The position numbers and the translations under genes were made by a program. A stretch of DNA of 64,000 bases from contig NZ_FORM01000005.1 in the NCBI RefSeq assembly GCF_900114005.1, positions 1 to 64,000 on the forward strand. The letters are read 5' to 3'. Each line of letters starts with the position of its first letter. Positions within the stretch are counted from its first letter, which is position 1. The notes beneath the pieces were generated by a model. The model did no database searches and had not been told where the DNA came from. It saw only the letters and a list, made by a program, of their open reading frames with translations. Below, piece by piece: positions 1 through 7,906 of the stretch. Source of the stretch: Olleya namhaensis (GTDB lineage: Bacteria > Bacteroidota > Bacteroidia > Flavobacteriales > Flavobacteriaceae).

Positions 1-98
1 TCAAACTATTTTTTTTACCTTCTAAACGTCTAAAAAAAATCTTTTGAACTAGAAAATATTAACAAAAAAAGGTCAACCTATATCAGTATAATACAAAA

Positions 99-731
99 AT
101 GAGAACTAACATTAAAATATCGTTTCTGATTTTACTGATTTTGACAATAATCGGGTGTAAAAACTCTGAAAAAAAAGAAAAACAATTAGTTCAAATAGAT
201 TTCGGAAAATGGGACAAAGAAAGCGACAGTCTTGGTGTTGAATTAGTTTATAATCAATTCGAAAACTGGAAAGACGTACTAAAACGGACTGAAAGAATTG
301 CTTGTAACGATAGCATACCGAAAATCACTTTAAAATCGGACAATAAAATTAAGACAATCTACTTCCATAATCCTTGTTGGGAAAATTTTGCTTGTATTTT
401 AATAAAACAAAAGAATACAATCGAAATTCACAATGATACAATTAATAAAAAGTACGACAATTTCTATCCTTTAGATAGTTTGGAAAGTGTTTTAAAAAGA
501 GATATTGAAAACAATGGAAAAAATCCTATGTTAAGTGACAATCCCGAAAAATTACTGATTTACGTTTCTTATGACAAAAACGGATTTGAAAATTTACCTA
601 AAACATTAGAAAAGCTAACTCAAGCTTACGAACGAATTACAAATAAAACGGATATAAATATTTGGCTGAATGAGAAATTTGATATTCCTCCTCCTCCTCC
701 ACCTCCGAAAGAAATAATAGAAATTAAATAA
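99..731 (+). CDS. Orphan lipoprotein with C-terminal polyproline run
   Basis: A 210-residue protein. It starts with a lipoprotein signal peptide: a hydrophobic stretch at residues 8-19 and a lipobox ending in Cys20 (ILTIIGC), so it is probably anchored to a membrane facing the periplasm. The rest is charged and soluble, with no domain I recognise. The C-terminus carries seven consecutive prolines (residues about 198-204). No neighbour shares its direction closely, and a highly folded repeat element starts 14 bp after the stop codon. The gene looks accessory; its function is unknown. Confidence 0.75.
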   Translation: MRTNIKISFLILLILTIIGCKNSEKKEKQLVQIDFGKWDKESDSLGVELVYNQFENWKDVLKRTERIACNDSIPKITLKSDNKIKTIYFHNPCWENFACILIKQKNTIEIHNDTINKKYDNFYPLDSLESVLKRDIENNGKNPMLSDNPEKLLIYVSYDKNGFENLPKTLEKLTQAYERITNKTDINIWLNEKFDIPPPPPPPKEIIEIK

Positions 732-740
732 AAAATACGC

Positions 741-876
741 ACCACAACACCGTGTATAATTAATTGCTTGTTTTAAGTCTACTTACAAACATTCCTGCGG
801 AATATTCTATCTGTGATTTATTTGCTAACTTAGTTACTTAAATCACGCAACTAACCATACACAATCACGTTGCCAA
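741..876. repeat. Highly structured cassette-like repeat element with nested inverted repeats
   Basis: About 135 bp made almost entirely of nested dyads. The outer arms are CAAC (745-748) with GTTG (869-872) and GTGTAT (752-757) with ATACAC (857-862). TTGC (764-767) pairs with GCAA (847-850). GTGATTTA (813-820) pairs perfectly with TAAATCAC (839-846). ATTCC-tgc-GGAAT (791-803) forms a small hairpin. The layout resembles a folded recombination site such as an integron attC, but the arms do not match the RYYYAAC/GTTRRRY consensus and no integrase is in the window. From memory, similar sequences occur in other flavobacterial genomes beside accessory genes; this could not be checked. Confidence 0.6.
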
Positions 877-988
877 GCATAGCGGAATTGAATTTTCCTG
901 AAATAGGTTGACTAAAAATTAAGCAATTAATTACAGTCAATATTAAAAAGATTACAAATGATTTTATTTATTACAGAACAACAACAAA

Positions 989-1231
989 ATGATTATAGAG
1001 CAAGAAGAAAAATTTAAAGAAGTACTTTCTAAAATAGAAGGCAAAATTAATGAACAAAGTTTTTTTAATAAATTCTTAGAATTGTATCCCGAAGTTTGGA
1101 AAAAACATAAAATTACGTTTTCAAAATTTAATAGAAGTAAACAATTTGGACAAACAATTCCGCTACCTAAACCTGAAGTCTCTTTACGAAAAGAAATTAG
1201 GGCTTGGTTACAAAAACAATTACACCATTAG
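989..1231 (+). CDS. Small hypothetical protein
   Basis: An 80-residue soluble, charged protein with no signal peptide or membrane segment. It is rich in Lys, Glu and Phe, and I recognise no domain. It starts about 115 bp after the structured element at 741-876, so the two may have moved together as an accessory cassette. No terminator or partner gene is obvious. It could also be a remnant of a larger gene. Confidence 0.5.
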   Translation: MIIEQEEKFKEVLSKIEGKINEQSFFNKFLELYPEVWKKHKITFSKFNRSKQFGQTIPLPKPEVSLRKEIRAWLQKQLHH

Positions 1232-1429
1232 AAATAGTTAAATTTCTTTCATTCTGTTTTTCCATGAAAAAATGGAGTACTACTATTAATTGTTTTTGAA
1301 AACAAATAGCAAAATCTAGAAATAAAATACAACTACTAATACCATAACTTTAAAATAAACAACTTTTAACGTAAGGGTTTACTTAATTTATCTACTAACA
1401 TCAAGTAATTAAATATACCTTGTTTTTAT

Positions 1430-2089
1430 ATGTCCGAAAAAAAGTTGATTTACATTACAGGAATACTTGGTCTGATAGCAAGTATAACTGTTGGTTTAGG
1501 AGAGTTTTTATTACACTACAGCAACCAGATAGTTGGTAATTCAGCGCATTATAATTTTTTTAAGTTTGTGCCAAGAGAGAATCTTATCTATGGGCACTTT
1601 TTGGCTGTTTTAGGAACACCTTTATATTTTGTTGGTTATTATCACATTTATAAAATGTTAAAGGGTAAAGAAAATAAATGGGCTTTTATTGTATTTACTT
1701 TAGGTGTTTTGGCTTTTACTGTTGGTGGCTTTTGGATTACTTCTAGAGCTTTTTTGGGAACAATAGTGCACCTACAAGATGATATTAATAGTACTGTTTA
1801 TAGACAAATATTAGGTAACTACACTTTACTTAGTGAGTCATTAGTTCAAATATTACGAGTCATAATACTACTTTTATCCGCTTTCTTTATAATTGCAATT
1901 TATAAATCACCAACCTACTACAACAAATGGATGGCTATTACCAATCCTATTGTAATATTAATTTTAGTGTTTGCAGTTTACTTTATTATCCCATCTATCG
2001 GTAAGTATATTGCCCCAATAGCCATGAATGTCACTCATTTTATTCTATTCAGTTTATCATTATATCAATTTAATAAAAATTTCAAATAA
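1430..2089 (+). CDS. Multi-pass membrane protein, unknown family
   Basis: A 219-residue protein with about six hydrophobic segments (near residues 8-28, 55-75, 83-105, 137-158, 167-189, 195-213). A motif-like stretch LLHYSNQIVG follows the first segment. It is the first gene of a three-gene unit: 7 bp separate it from the FG-GAP protein, and the third gene follows 1 bp after that. The tight spacing suggests a shared task at the inner membrane. I do not recognise the family with confidence; conserved bacterial membrane proteins of this size and shape are known, but their function is not. Confidence 0.75.
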   Translation: MSEKKLIYITGILGLIASITVGLGEFLLHYSNQIVGNSAHYNFFKFVPRENLIYGHFLAVLGTPLYFVGYYHIYKMLKGKENKWAFIVFTLGVLAFTVGGFWITSRAFLGTIVHLQDDINSTVYRQILGNYTLLSESLVQILRVIILLLSAFFIIAIYKSPTYYNKWMAITNPIVILILVFAVYFIIPSIGKYIAPIAMNVTHFILFSLSLYQFNKNFK

Positions 2090-2096
2090 TTAAATT

Positions 2097-3731
2097 ATGA
2101 AATACTTAAAGTTTATATTTCTAAGTCTTATTACAATCATAATTCTGGCAGTACTATTACTTGCTTTTAGATTTGGAACAGATGGGAACAACCCGTATGA
2201 TAATAAGATTGAAAATGGCATAACTCCAAAATTTAGTGAAGTATTAATCGATTTTAATCAGCAACATAATGGTAAAAAGTCTCTTCCTGTTATCGCATCT
2301 TCACTTATTGATATAAACAATGATGGTGTGGACGAAATATTTTTTGGTGGAGGTTTTGACCAACAGGATCAATTATTTCAATATAAAAAGAATGCTTTTA
2401 CTTCCATTTCTAAGAAGGTAAACTTACCTCAAAAAAGCAATTTAACAACATTAGCTTCAGCTTCTGCAGATTTTGATAATAATGGTTTTTCTGATTTAAT
2501 TATCTCACGTGAAGATGGAATAACAATATACTACAACACTCAAGGTGTCTTTACTCCTAAAAAAGTAAAATATAATTTAGCGGATGATGCAACACCACTT
2601 GGCTTTGCATTAGGAGATATTGACAAGGATGGAGATATCGATATTTTTGTGTCTAACTATATTAGAAAAGAACAGATGCAAGGTCAAAATAACTTTACAA
2701 AAGGATATGGTCCAATCAGTCAGCTTCTGATAAACAATGGTGACAATACTTTTACGGATAGCACGCAAAATTCAGGACTGGCTTATAACCACAATACTTT
2801 TATGGGCATATTTGTAGATATAGATAATGATAGCTGGTTAGATTTAATAGTAGCGCATGATACTGGAGAAGTTAGAACGTATAAAAACAATGCAGACGGA
2901 ACATTTAAAATGATTACTAACCCTACTACAGATAAATACGGGTACCCAATGGGTATTGCTGTTGGAGATTACAACAATGATGGTCAAGTAGATTTTATGT
3001 TCTCTAATACAGGGACTACAGCCCCGCATTTTTTAGCACGAGGAGACGTTGATGAAAGTGAATTTAATTCTGATTGGATTTTCTTTGAAAACAAAGGAAA
3101 CTTTGTATTTGAAGATGCGGCAGATAAGGTTAAAGTAGCAGATTTTGAATTCTCTTGGGGTGCAGCTATGGCAGACATGAATAATGATGGTTTGCAAGAA
3201 TTAATTGTAGCAGAAAACTATGTAGAATTTCCTCCTCACAAACTTTTTAAACTACCTGGTCGATTTTTAACTCAAAAAGAAGACCATACGTTTGTTGCTA
3301 CAGAACAAGAAAGTGGTGTCGTAAATAAACACTTTGCTATTACACCATTAATTAGTGATTTTAATTTAGATGGTTACCAAGATTTAGTTTGGGTAAATAT
3401 TTCAGGTCCAGCAAAAGTCTTTTTAAATAAGGGAGGAGATAACAACTACCTTCAATTAACTTTTTTAGAAAATGCTAAAAATATTGGTGCAAAAATTATA
3501 GTAACAACAACTTCAGGAAAAACAATAACAGAAGATTATATTATTGGAGAAGGATTAGTTTCTGATCAAAGTGCAACAATCCATATTGGCTTAGGTAAAG
3601 ACAACATTAAAAGTACACAAATACACTATACTGATGGCACTATACAGAACTTGGAGTCTATTAAGATTAATTCAAGAAGTATTGTTCCTAAATTAATTGA
3701 AGTACTAGAAAAGGCAGAAGAACTAAAATAA
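2097..3731 (+). CDS. FG-GAP/VCBS repeat protein with ASPIC/UnbV C-terminal domain (CRTAC1-like)
   Basis: A 544-residue protein. An N-terminal hydrophobic anchor (residues 5-25) is followed by a chain of FG-GAP/VCBS beta-propeller repeats with calcium-binding style signatures of the type DINNDGVDE, DFDNNGFSD, DIDKDGDID, DYNNDGQVD, DMNNDGLQE and DFNLDGYQD. Residues about 455-525 match the ASPIC/UnbV domain (NIGAKIIV, IGEGLVSDQS, IHIGLG, IHYTDG). Proteins of this build are extracytoplasmic and calcium-binding, with roles in adhesion or carbohydrate binding. Here the anchor would hold the propeller on the periplasmic face. It sits between two membrane proteins in one operon, so it may work as part of a membrane complex; that is inference. 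Confidence 0.85.
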   Translation: MKYLKFIFLSLITIIILAVLLLAFRFGTDGNNPYDNKIENGITPKFSEVLIDFNQQHNGKKSLPVIASSLIDINNDGVDEIFFGGGFDQQDQLFQYKKNAFTSISKKVNLPQKSNLTTLASASADFDNNGFSDLIISREDGITIYYNTQGVFTPKKVKYNLADDATPLGFALGDIDKDGDIDIFVSNYIRKEQMQGQNNFTKGYGPISQLLINNGDNTFTDSTQNSGLAYNHNTFMGIFVDIDNDSWLDLIVAHDTGEVRTYKNNADGTFKMITNPTTDKYGYPMGIAVGDYNNDGQVDFMFSNTGTTAPHFLARGDVDESEFNSDWIFFENKGNFVFEDAADKVKVADFEFSWGAAMADMNNDGLQELIVAENYVEFPPHKLFKLPGRFLTQKEDHTFVATEQESGVVNKHFAITPLISDFNLDGYQDLVWVNISGPAKVFLNKGGDNNYLQLTFLENAKNIGAKIIVTTTSGKTITEDYIIGEGLVSDQSATIHIGLGKDNIKSTQIHYTDGTIQNLESIKINSRSIVPKLIEVLEKAEELK

Positions 3732-3732
3732 T

Positions 3733-4095
3733 ATGCTTAAATATGTCTTTTATTCTGTATTTATATTTGGAATATATGGCGCAGGAATTTTAGTTTATAA
3801 CGAATTTAGTCAAGGTAATATTTGTCCAAAATTATTAAACATACCTGCCTGTTATATAATTTTAGCTTGTCTTGTAATTCCTTTTTTAGCACATGTCTTT
3901 AAAAAAGATAATATTATATATTTTACTGGCACAGGAATAGCTTGGAGTATTGCCTTTTATGGTTCTATCATGCAAATTTCGGGAGTTATTGAATGTCCAA
4001 AAACAAGTGCAGGTATCCCAATGTGTTATATTTCTTTTGCTATTTTCACCCTTTTGATAGTTCTAAAAATTAAAGAATTTAAAAAGGTGAAGTAA
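3733..4095 (+). CDS. Small four-helix membrane protein with duplicated CPK..IPxCYI motif
   Basis: A 120-residue protein with about four membrane segments (residues 4-21, 39-56, 62-82, 97-114). Two halves share the pattern CPK-x3/4-IP-x-CYI, with Cys31/Cys40 in the first half and Cys88/Cys98 in the second. This suggests an internal duplication and two symmetric Cys pairs at the ends of helices 2 and 4. It begins 1 bp after the FG-GAP gene, so it is almost certainly co-translated with it. The paired cysteines suggest disulphide or metal chemistry, but I recognise no named family. Confidence 0.75.
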   Translation: MLKYVFYSVFIFGIYGAGILVYNEFSQGNICPKLLNIPACYIILACLVIPFLAHVFKKDNIIYFTGTGIAWSIAFYGSIMQISGVIECPKTSAGIPMCYISFAIFTLLIVLKIKEFKKVK

Positions 4096-4280
4096 AACAA
4101 ACAATCGTTTCATTATTAATCAAATATTTTTGATTAAAAAGCGCCTTTAAAGCATTACTAAATAATAGAATTCTATTACTAGATTTTTAAATTCTAATCC
4201 AAAGTAGCTTATCCTTAAATAGTGACGTTAAAACAATGTTACAAAACAAGACGTTATCCTTTAAAAAAATCTAATTAACG

Positions 4281-4288
4281 TATCTTTG
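4281..4288 (+). promoter_or_regulatory. TAnnTTTG -7 promoter element for PLP enzyme
   Basis: TATCTTTG is an exact match to the Bacteroidetes -7 consensus, 21 nt before the ATG at 4310. No clear TTG lies at the -33 position. Its position makes a TTG start at 4286 unlikely, since that codon lies inside the promoter. Confidence 0.65.
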
Positions 4289-4309
4289 TCTACTATTAAA
4301 GTTAAAATT

Positions 4310-6151
4310 ATGAAAGACAATACAATGCTTAATTATATTAAAGAAGTTATAAAAAATATGCCAACTGGTTGGTTAAATATAACAACTCATAGATTAGATA
4401 TTTATAATGAAAAGCTAGCTAAAACTGAGTTTTTAGATCAGTTTGAAACTTTATATACTAGTAATAATTCAGATGCATCTGCATTAAATCAATTACCTAC
4501 TGCGTATGACTATATTAGACTAGGGCATCCATTATCTTGTGTATTAGAATGGGCACTTGCGCATTTACATGATATTAAATCAGAGAATGTAATTAGTTTC
4601 GATTCAAAAATAGTTCCTGTTTTAGCTGTTTTAAGAAAAAATCTATTAGAAAATAAAAACACAACAATTTATTATACAGGTAGTTTACCAGAATGTTTTG
4701 ATGCAGAAATCATAAAAAATATTTACGGCTATAAGTTTCAACTAAAGCAAGTAAACACAGCTGATGAGATTGTAGCATTAAATGACACAACGGTATTTAT
4801 ATCTCAAGAAGAGACTATTGGCGCTGCGAATTTAGACCCTAATATTGACTTTTTTATAAGTCTACACCAACATCTAGGAAGTATTTTAATAGTTAATGGT
4901 ACGGCTAACGAAAATTATATCTCAGACATACAACATGTCCGTAGAAGAGAGACCGTTGCTATGACACCTGCAAACGCGCTTATAGCATTAAATGCATTAG
5001 TAGAACAGTCAATCATTAAAAACAAAACAATAGACGTTACAAACAAAAATAGTGTCTTAAACGCCATTAAAACCGTAACTAACACAACTACTAAACCGTT
5101 AGTAGCCTCTAGTGGTTTATCCATACAGTACGCTATTTTAATGGGGCTTATTCATGACGCTATTATAAACCATAAAGGAAAAGCTATTAAAATTATAGTG
5201 CCTCCAAATTGTTATGGTGGTACTAATGACCAGGCTAGACGTGTTGCTGCATGTATTAATAATGTGGATATCGTGGATTTACCAGTAGATGGTGATAATG
5301 ATATGGTACAAAGTATTAATACCGTTTTAGATACCATAGCAGAACAAGATGCAGTCCCTTATATAATTGCAGAAATCCCTACAAATCCTAGGGTTGAAGT
5401 ACCTAACTTAATTAAGTTAAAAGAAGCCTTAAGTAAAGTGCGTAAGACGCCAAGCGGAGCAACAGCTATAGATCCTGTATTTATATTGGATCAAACATTC
5501 TGTCCAAATGTGCACTTTTTAGGTGAAAACGATATGTTGTCTACAGTTAGAACTATTTCTTTTGCTAGTGGGTCTAAATTCCCAAGTGGTGGACAATGTA
5601 CTGCTGGTTACTGTGTTGGAAATACTAATACACTTGCTTTAATGGAAAAAATTGAAAATCATCTTATGCTTTGTGATAATGAGGCTACTGATTTTCAATA
5701 TGACATCTTAGCAAAGCAATTACCTTCAATGAACCAAAGAATTAGCGATGCGTATAAAAATACACGTGAGTTTGTTAATTATATCCATGACGTGTTACCA
5801 GGCGCAAAAATCAACTTTGTCTCAGAAGCATTAGCTTCACAAGGGTTTACACCTTCTGTTTTTTCTTTAGATCTTCCTACAAAAGGTAATACAGATGAAG
5901 AAAAAGAAACGTATAAACGTGACCTGAATTTAAAGTTGATAAACTTGATGATTACTAAAATCCCTAACGAGAGTAAGTTTTGTGTAAGTTATGGGCAATT
6001 AAAAGGGTGTTATTGGACTATTCCTGCAACCTCTACACAGGGAACGACTAAAGAGGGCGATAAGGATTATATTGTTCGTGCCTCACTATCTCCTAACTTA
6101 GATCTTGAATTACATAAAAAAGTATTTTTAGACTTTGTAAAAAGTATTTAA
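4310..6151 (+). CDS. Large PLP-dependent Cys/Met metabolism family enzyme
   Basis: A 613-residue protein from the ATG at 4310, chosen because the upstream TTG alternative lies within the promoter. The second half has the fold signature of trans-sulfuration PLP enzymes: an FILDQTF segment (residues about 385-391) and the Schiff-base lysine in ASGSKFPSGGQ (Lys423). A related fold is implied by the N-terminal LGHPLSCVLEW segment. It is over 200 residues longer than typical cystathionine gamma-synthases or lyases (about 390 residues), so it belongs to an enlarged subgroup. The substrate is unknown; a sulfur amino acid or O-acylhomoserine is an inference. It is a single-gene unit ending in the hairpin at 6210-6240. 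Confidence 0.8.
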   Translation: MKDNTMLNYIKEVIKNMPTGWLNITTHRLDIYNEKLAKTEFLDQFETLYTSNNSDASALNQLPTAYDYIRLGHPLSCVLEWALAHLHDIKSENVISFDSKIVPVLAVLRKNLLENKNTTIYYTGSLPECFDAEIIKNIYGYKFQLKQVNTADEIVALNDTTVFISQEETIGAANLDPNIDFFISLHQHLGSILIVNGTANENYISDIQHVRRRETVAMTPANALIALNALVEQSIIKNKTIDVTNKNSVLNAIKTVTNTTTKPLVASSGLSIQYAILMGLIHDAIINHKGKAIKIIVPPNCYGGTNDQARRVAACINNVDIVDLPVDGDNDMVQSINTVLDTIAEQDAVPYIIAEIPTNPRVEVPNLIKLKEALSKVRKTPSGATAIDPVFILDQTFCPNVHFLGENDMLSTVRTISFASGSKFPSGGQCTAGYCVGNTNTLALMEKIENHLMLCDNEATDFQYDILAKQLPSMNQRISDAYKNTREFVNYIHDVLPGAKINFVSEALASQGFTPSVFSLDLPTKGNTDEEKETYKRDLNLKLINLMITKIPNESKFCVSYGQLKGCYWTIPATSTQGTTKEGDKDYIVRASLSPNLDLELHKKVFLDFVKSI

Positions 6152-6209
6152 TACTTGCTATAATTTAAGAAACTTTAATTATAATTCTTAAATTTATAAA
6201 CTATACCAC

Positions 6210-6240
6210 ATAGGCATGCATCTTTTAGGTGCATGCCTAT
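6210..6240 (+). terminator. Hairpin terminator after PLP enzyme
   Basis: A perfect 11-bp stem: ATAGGCATGCA (6210-6220) pairs with TGCATGCCTAT (6230-6240) around a 9-nt loop. The downstream T tract is weak (ATTATTT). It follows the PLP gene by 58 bp. Confidence 0.65.
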
Positions 6241-6292
6241 ATTATTTAGGATAGTTTGGCAACTATTATATAACCGTTTAATTTACAAACAA

Positions 6293-6871
6293 ATGAAAGC
6301 GAAGACAACCTACTTGAAAGGAAAATCCATATTTATTGTTTCAATTATTGTAATAGCCATTACAGTGCTTACGGTTTATATTACAGGTATTAATTATAAT
6401 AGAAGTATTACCTCAAACTTTTATCTGTCCTTGTCTATAATAGGTGCTGCTTTGTTTTTATTTATCACTTATGGCCTTTATAAAGGGATTGGTTTAATAG
6501 ACAACTTTCCTGCTTTTAAAAATTTTAAATTAAAAGAATCTATTACAAGCTCTTCTGGCTTTACAGATTTCCCTGAGATAGCTTTAGCTGAAGGCATTTT
6601 AGGTATACTAATATCAATTGTATTATGGATAGCCATGTCAATCGCTTTTACACTACTTCTCATCTTTTTAGAAGCCTTCTTTTGGTTTTCGCTTTTTATA
6701 TTACTCGGGATGTTGTATTGGGTCTTTTTTAGAGCATTAAAACTCGTGTTTTCAAAAGTAAAACAGACCAAAAATAATTTACTGTTATCTGTAAAATACG
6801 CGTTAAGTTATACCGCATTATATTTAGGATGGCTTTTTGCTATTGTTTACATCACAGAACAACTACGTTAA
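6293..6871 (+). CDS. Multi-pass membrane protein, unknown
   Basis: A 192-residue protein from the ATG at 6293. An in-frame ATG at 6233 would add 20 residues, but it lies inside the terminator stem of the preceding gene, so the later start is preferred. Hydrophobic segments lie at about residues 10-32, 40-60, 100-128 (long and dense), 130-150 and 165-185. I recognise no domain. It is monocistronic, followed by the tRNA-His gene on the other strand. Confidence 0.7.
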   Translation: MKAKTTYLKGKSIFIVSIIVIAITVLTVYITGINYNRSITSNFYLSLSIIGAALFLFITYGLYKGIGLIDNFPAFKNFKLKESITSSSGFTDFPEIALAEGILGILISIVLWIAMSIAFTLLLIFLEAFFWFSLFILLGMLYWVFFRALKLVFSKVKQTKNNLLLSVKYALSYTALYLGWLFAIVYITEQLR

Positions 6872-6991
6872 CTACCATCTATTAGAAACATAATATTCGT
6901 TATAATAGAAACTAATCGATCGTTGTAATTGATGCCTAACCTTAACGTTATACTTTTTAAAGTTTAGCTTTTTAATCAGAATTTAGGCCAC

Positions 6992-7022
6992 AAAAAAAGC
7001 TTCTCTTTTTCAAGAGAAGCTT
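6992..7022 (-). terminator. Intrinsic terminator of tRNA-His
   Basis: AAGCTTCTCTT (6997-7007) and AAGAGAAGCTT (7012-7022) form a perfect 11-bp stem with a TTTC loop. On the minus strand it is followed by a run of seven T (plus-strand A run 6992-6998). It lies 10 bp beyond the 3' end of the tRNA. Confidence 0.85.
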
Positions 7023-7032
7023 CTTGCTTCTG

Positions 7033-7107
7033 GGTGGAAGACCGGGTTCGAACCGGCGACTTTCGGTACCACAAACCGACGCTCTAACCAGCTGAGCTAC
7101 AACCACC
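7033..7107 (-). tRNA. tRNA-His (GTG anticodon)
   Basis: The minus strand folds as a complete tRNA. It has the D arm GCTC...GAGC, an anticodon stem TCGGT/ACCGA with loop TTGTGGT (anticodon GTG), a T arm GCCGG-TTCGAAC-CCGGT, and the extra 5' G(-1) opposite C73 that is typical of tRNA-His. The 3' CCA is not encoded (CAG follows C73). The acceptor stem GTGGTTG/CTTCCAC leaves two adjacent U-U pairs at positions 5-68 and 6-67. Confidence 0.95.
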
Positions 7108-7114
7108 ATTTGTG

Positions 7115-7130
7115 CGCATTTAATAATGCG
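7115..7130 (-). other. Small hairpin in the tRNA-His 5' leader
   Basis: CGCATT (7115-7120) and AATGCG (7125-7130) form a 6-bp stem with a TAAT loop, between the promoter and the mature 5' end. It would be removed by RNase P with the leader. It may only be chance. Confidence 0.4.
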
Positions 7131-7134
7131 TGTG

Positions 7135-7165
7135 CAAAGGTAAATTATTTACTAGTTATTCCAAA
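7135..7165 (-). promoter_or_regulatory. Consensus Bacteroidetes promoter for tRNA-His
   Basis: On the minus strand, TTTG (7162-7165), a 19-nt spacer and TACCTTTG (7135-7142) match the -33/-7 consensus exactly. Transcription would start near 7129, about 20 nt before the tRNA. Confidence 0.85.
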
Positions 7166-7182
7166 CTTTTTTTAAAAAAAAA

Positions 7183-7899
7183 TTATTTTAAATCAAATAA
7201 ACTATCCACTGCTGCGTAACGCTCTACAGTATAACCTTCTGCGTAATCCATATTTACTAGTCTACCTAGGTCTCTAGCTCTATATTTGACACTATCTGTA
7301 AAATTTTTACTAGAAATAGGTGTTTCTGGCTCTTTACTTGTCGGATCAAAGAACTGCGTTTTGTATGCTAAAACACTTTTCATCTTAATATCAAGGTATC
7401 CAGAAATATCAACAACAAAGTCCGGTTCAATAGTTTTCCATTGGATATAATGGTACACTTGCTTTGGTCGCCATTGTTTTTGAATAGTATTATCAACCTT
7501 GGTTTCAATTTTTATTAATCCACTTAAAAAACAAGCATCACTAACTAATTTACTTCCTTTTCCGTGATCTATATGCCTATCATCAATAGCATTACAAAGT
7601 ACAATCTCTGGTTGATACTTGCGTATCATCTTTATAATTTCCAATTGATGCTGCTTATCATTAACAAAAAAGCCATCTTTAAATCCTAGATTCTCTCTGT
7701 AAGCAACACCTAATATGTTTTTTGCATCCTCAGCTTCCGTTTTACGGGTTAATGCTGTACCACGTGTTCCTAATTCTCCTTTTGTTAAATCTACTATAAC
7801 AACAGTTTTTCCTTTAGCTACTTCTTTTGCTATTGTACCTCCTGCTCCAAGTTCTACATCGTCTGGATGGGCACCAAATGCTAGTATGTCTACTTTCAT
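7183..7899 (-). CDS. bshB1: Bacillithiol biosynthesis deacetylase BshB1
   Basis: A 238-residue cytoplasmic PIG-L/LmbE-family deacetylase. The family signature AHPDDVELGAGG is at residues 9-20; it holds the zinc-binding His-Pro-Asp-Asp and the catalytic Asp. A second zinc His is in DDRHIDHGKG (residues about 109-118). Length and motifs fit BshB1, which removes acetate from GlcNAc-malate in bacillithiol synthesis. It lies 7 bp downstream of rlmF and is probably co-transcribed with it. BshA and BshC are not in this window. A second, secreted PIG-L protein is at 22469, so substrate overlap is possible. Confidence 0.9.
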   Translation of the reverse strand: MKVDILAFGAHPDDVELGAGGTIAKEVAKGKTVVIVDLTKGELGTRGTALTRKTEAEDAKNILGVAYRENLGFKDGFFVNDKQHQLEIIKMIRKYQPEIVLCNAIDDRHIDHGKGSKLVSDACFLSGLIKIETKVDNTIQKQWRPKQVYHYIQWKTIEPDFVVDISGYLDIKMKSVLAYKTQFFDPTSKEPETPISSKNFTDSVKYRARDLGRLVNMDYAEGYTVERYAAVDSLFDLK

Positions 7900-7906
7900 C
7901 TTAATA

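Noticed and set aside
741-876. Calling the structured element an integron attC site outright
   Set aside because: The arms do not fit the RYYYAAC/GTTRRRY core, there is only one copy, and no integron integrase is in the window.
1270-1310. Small inverted repeats (CCAT/ATGG and TTGTTTT/AAAACAA) in the gap after the 80-residue gene
   Set aside because: Short, AT-rich and without a T tract; likely chance in this composition.
4116-4137. TTAATCAAA/TTTGATTAA hairpin as a terminator of the three-gene operon
   Set aside because: The stem is AT-only and no T tract follows, so terminator function cannot be supported.
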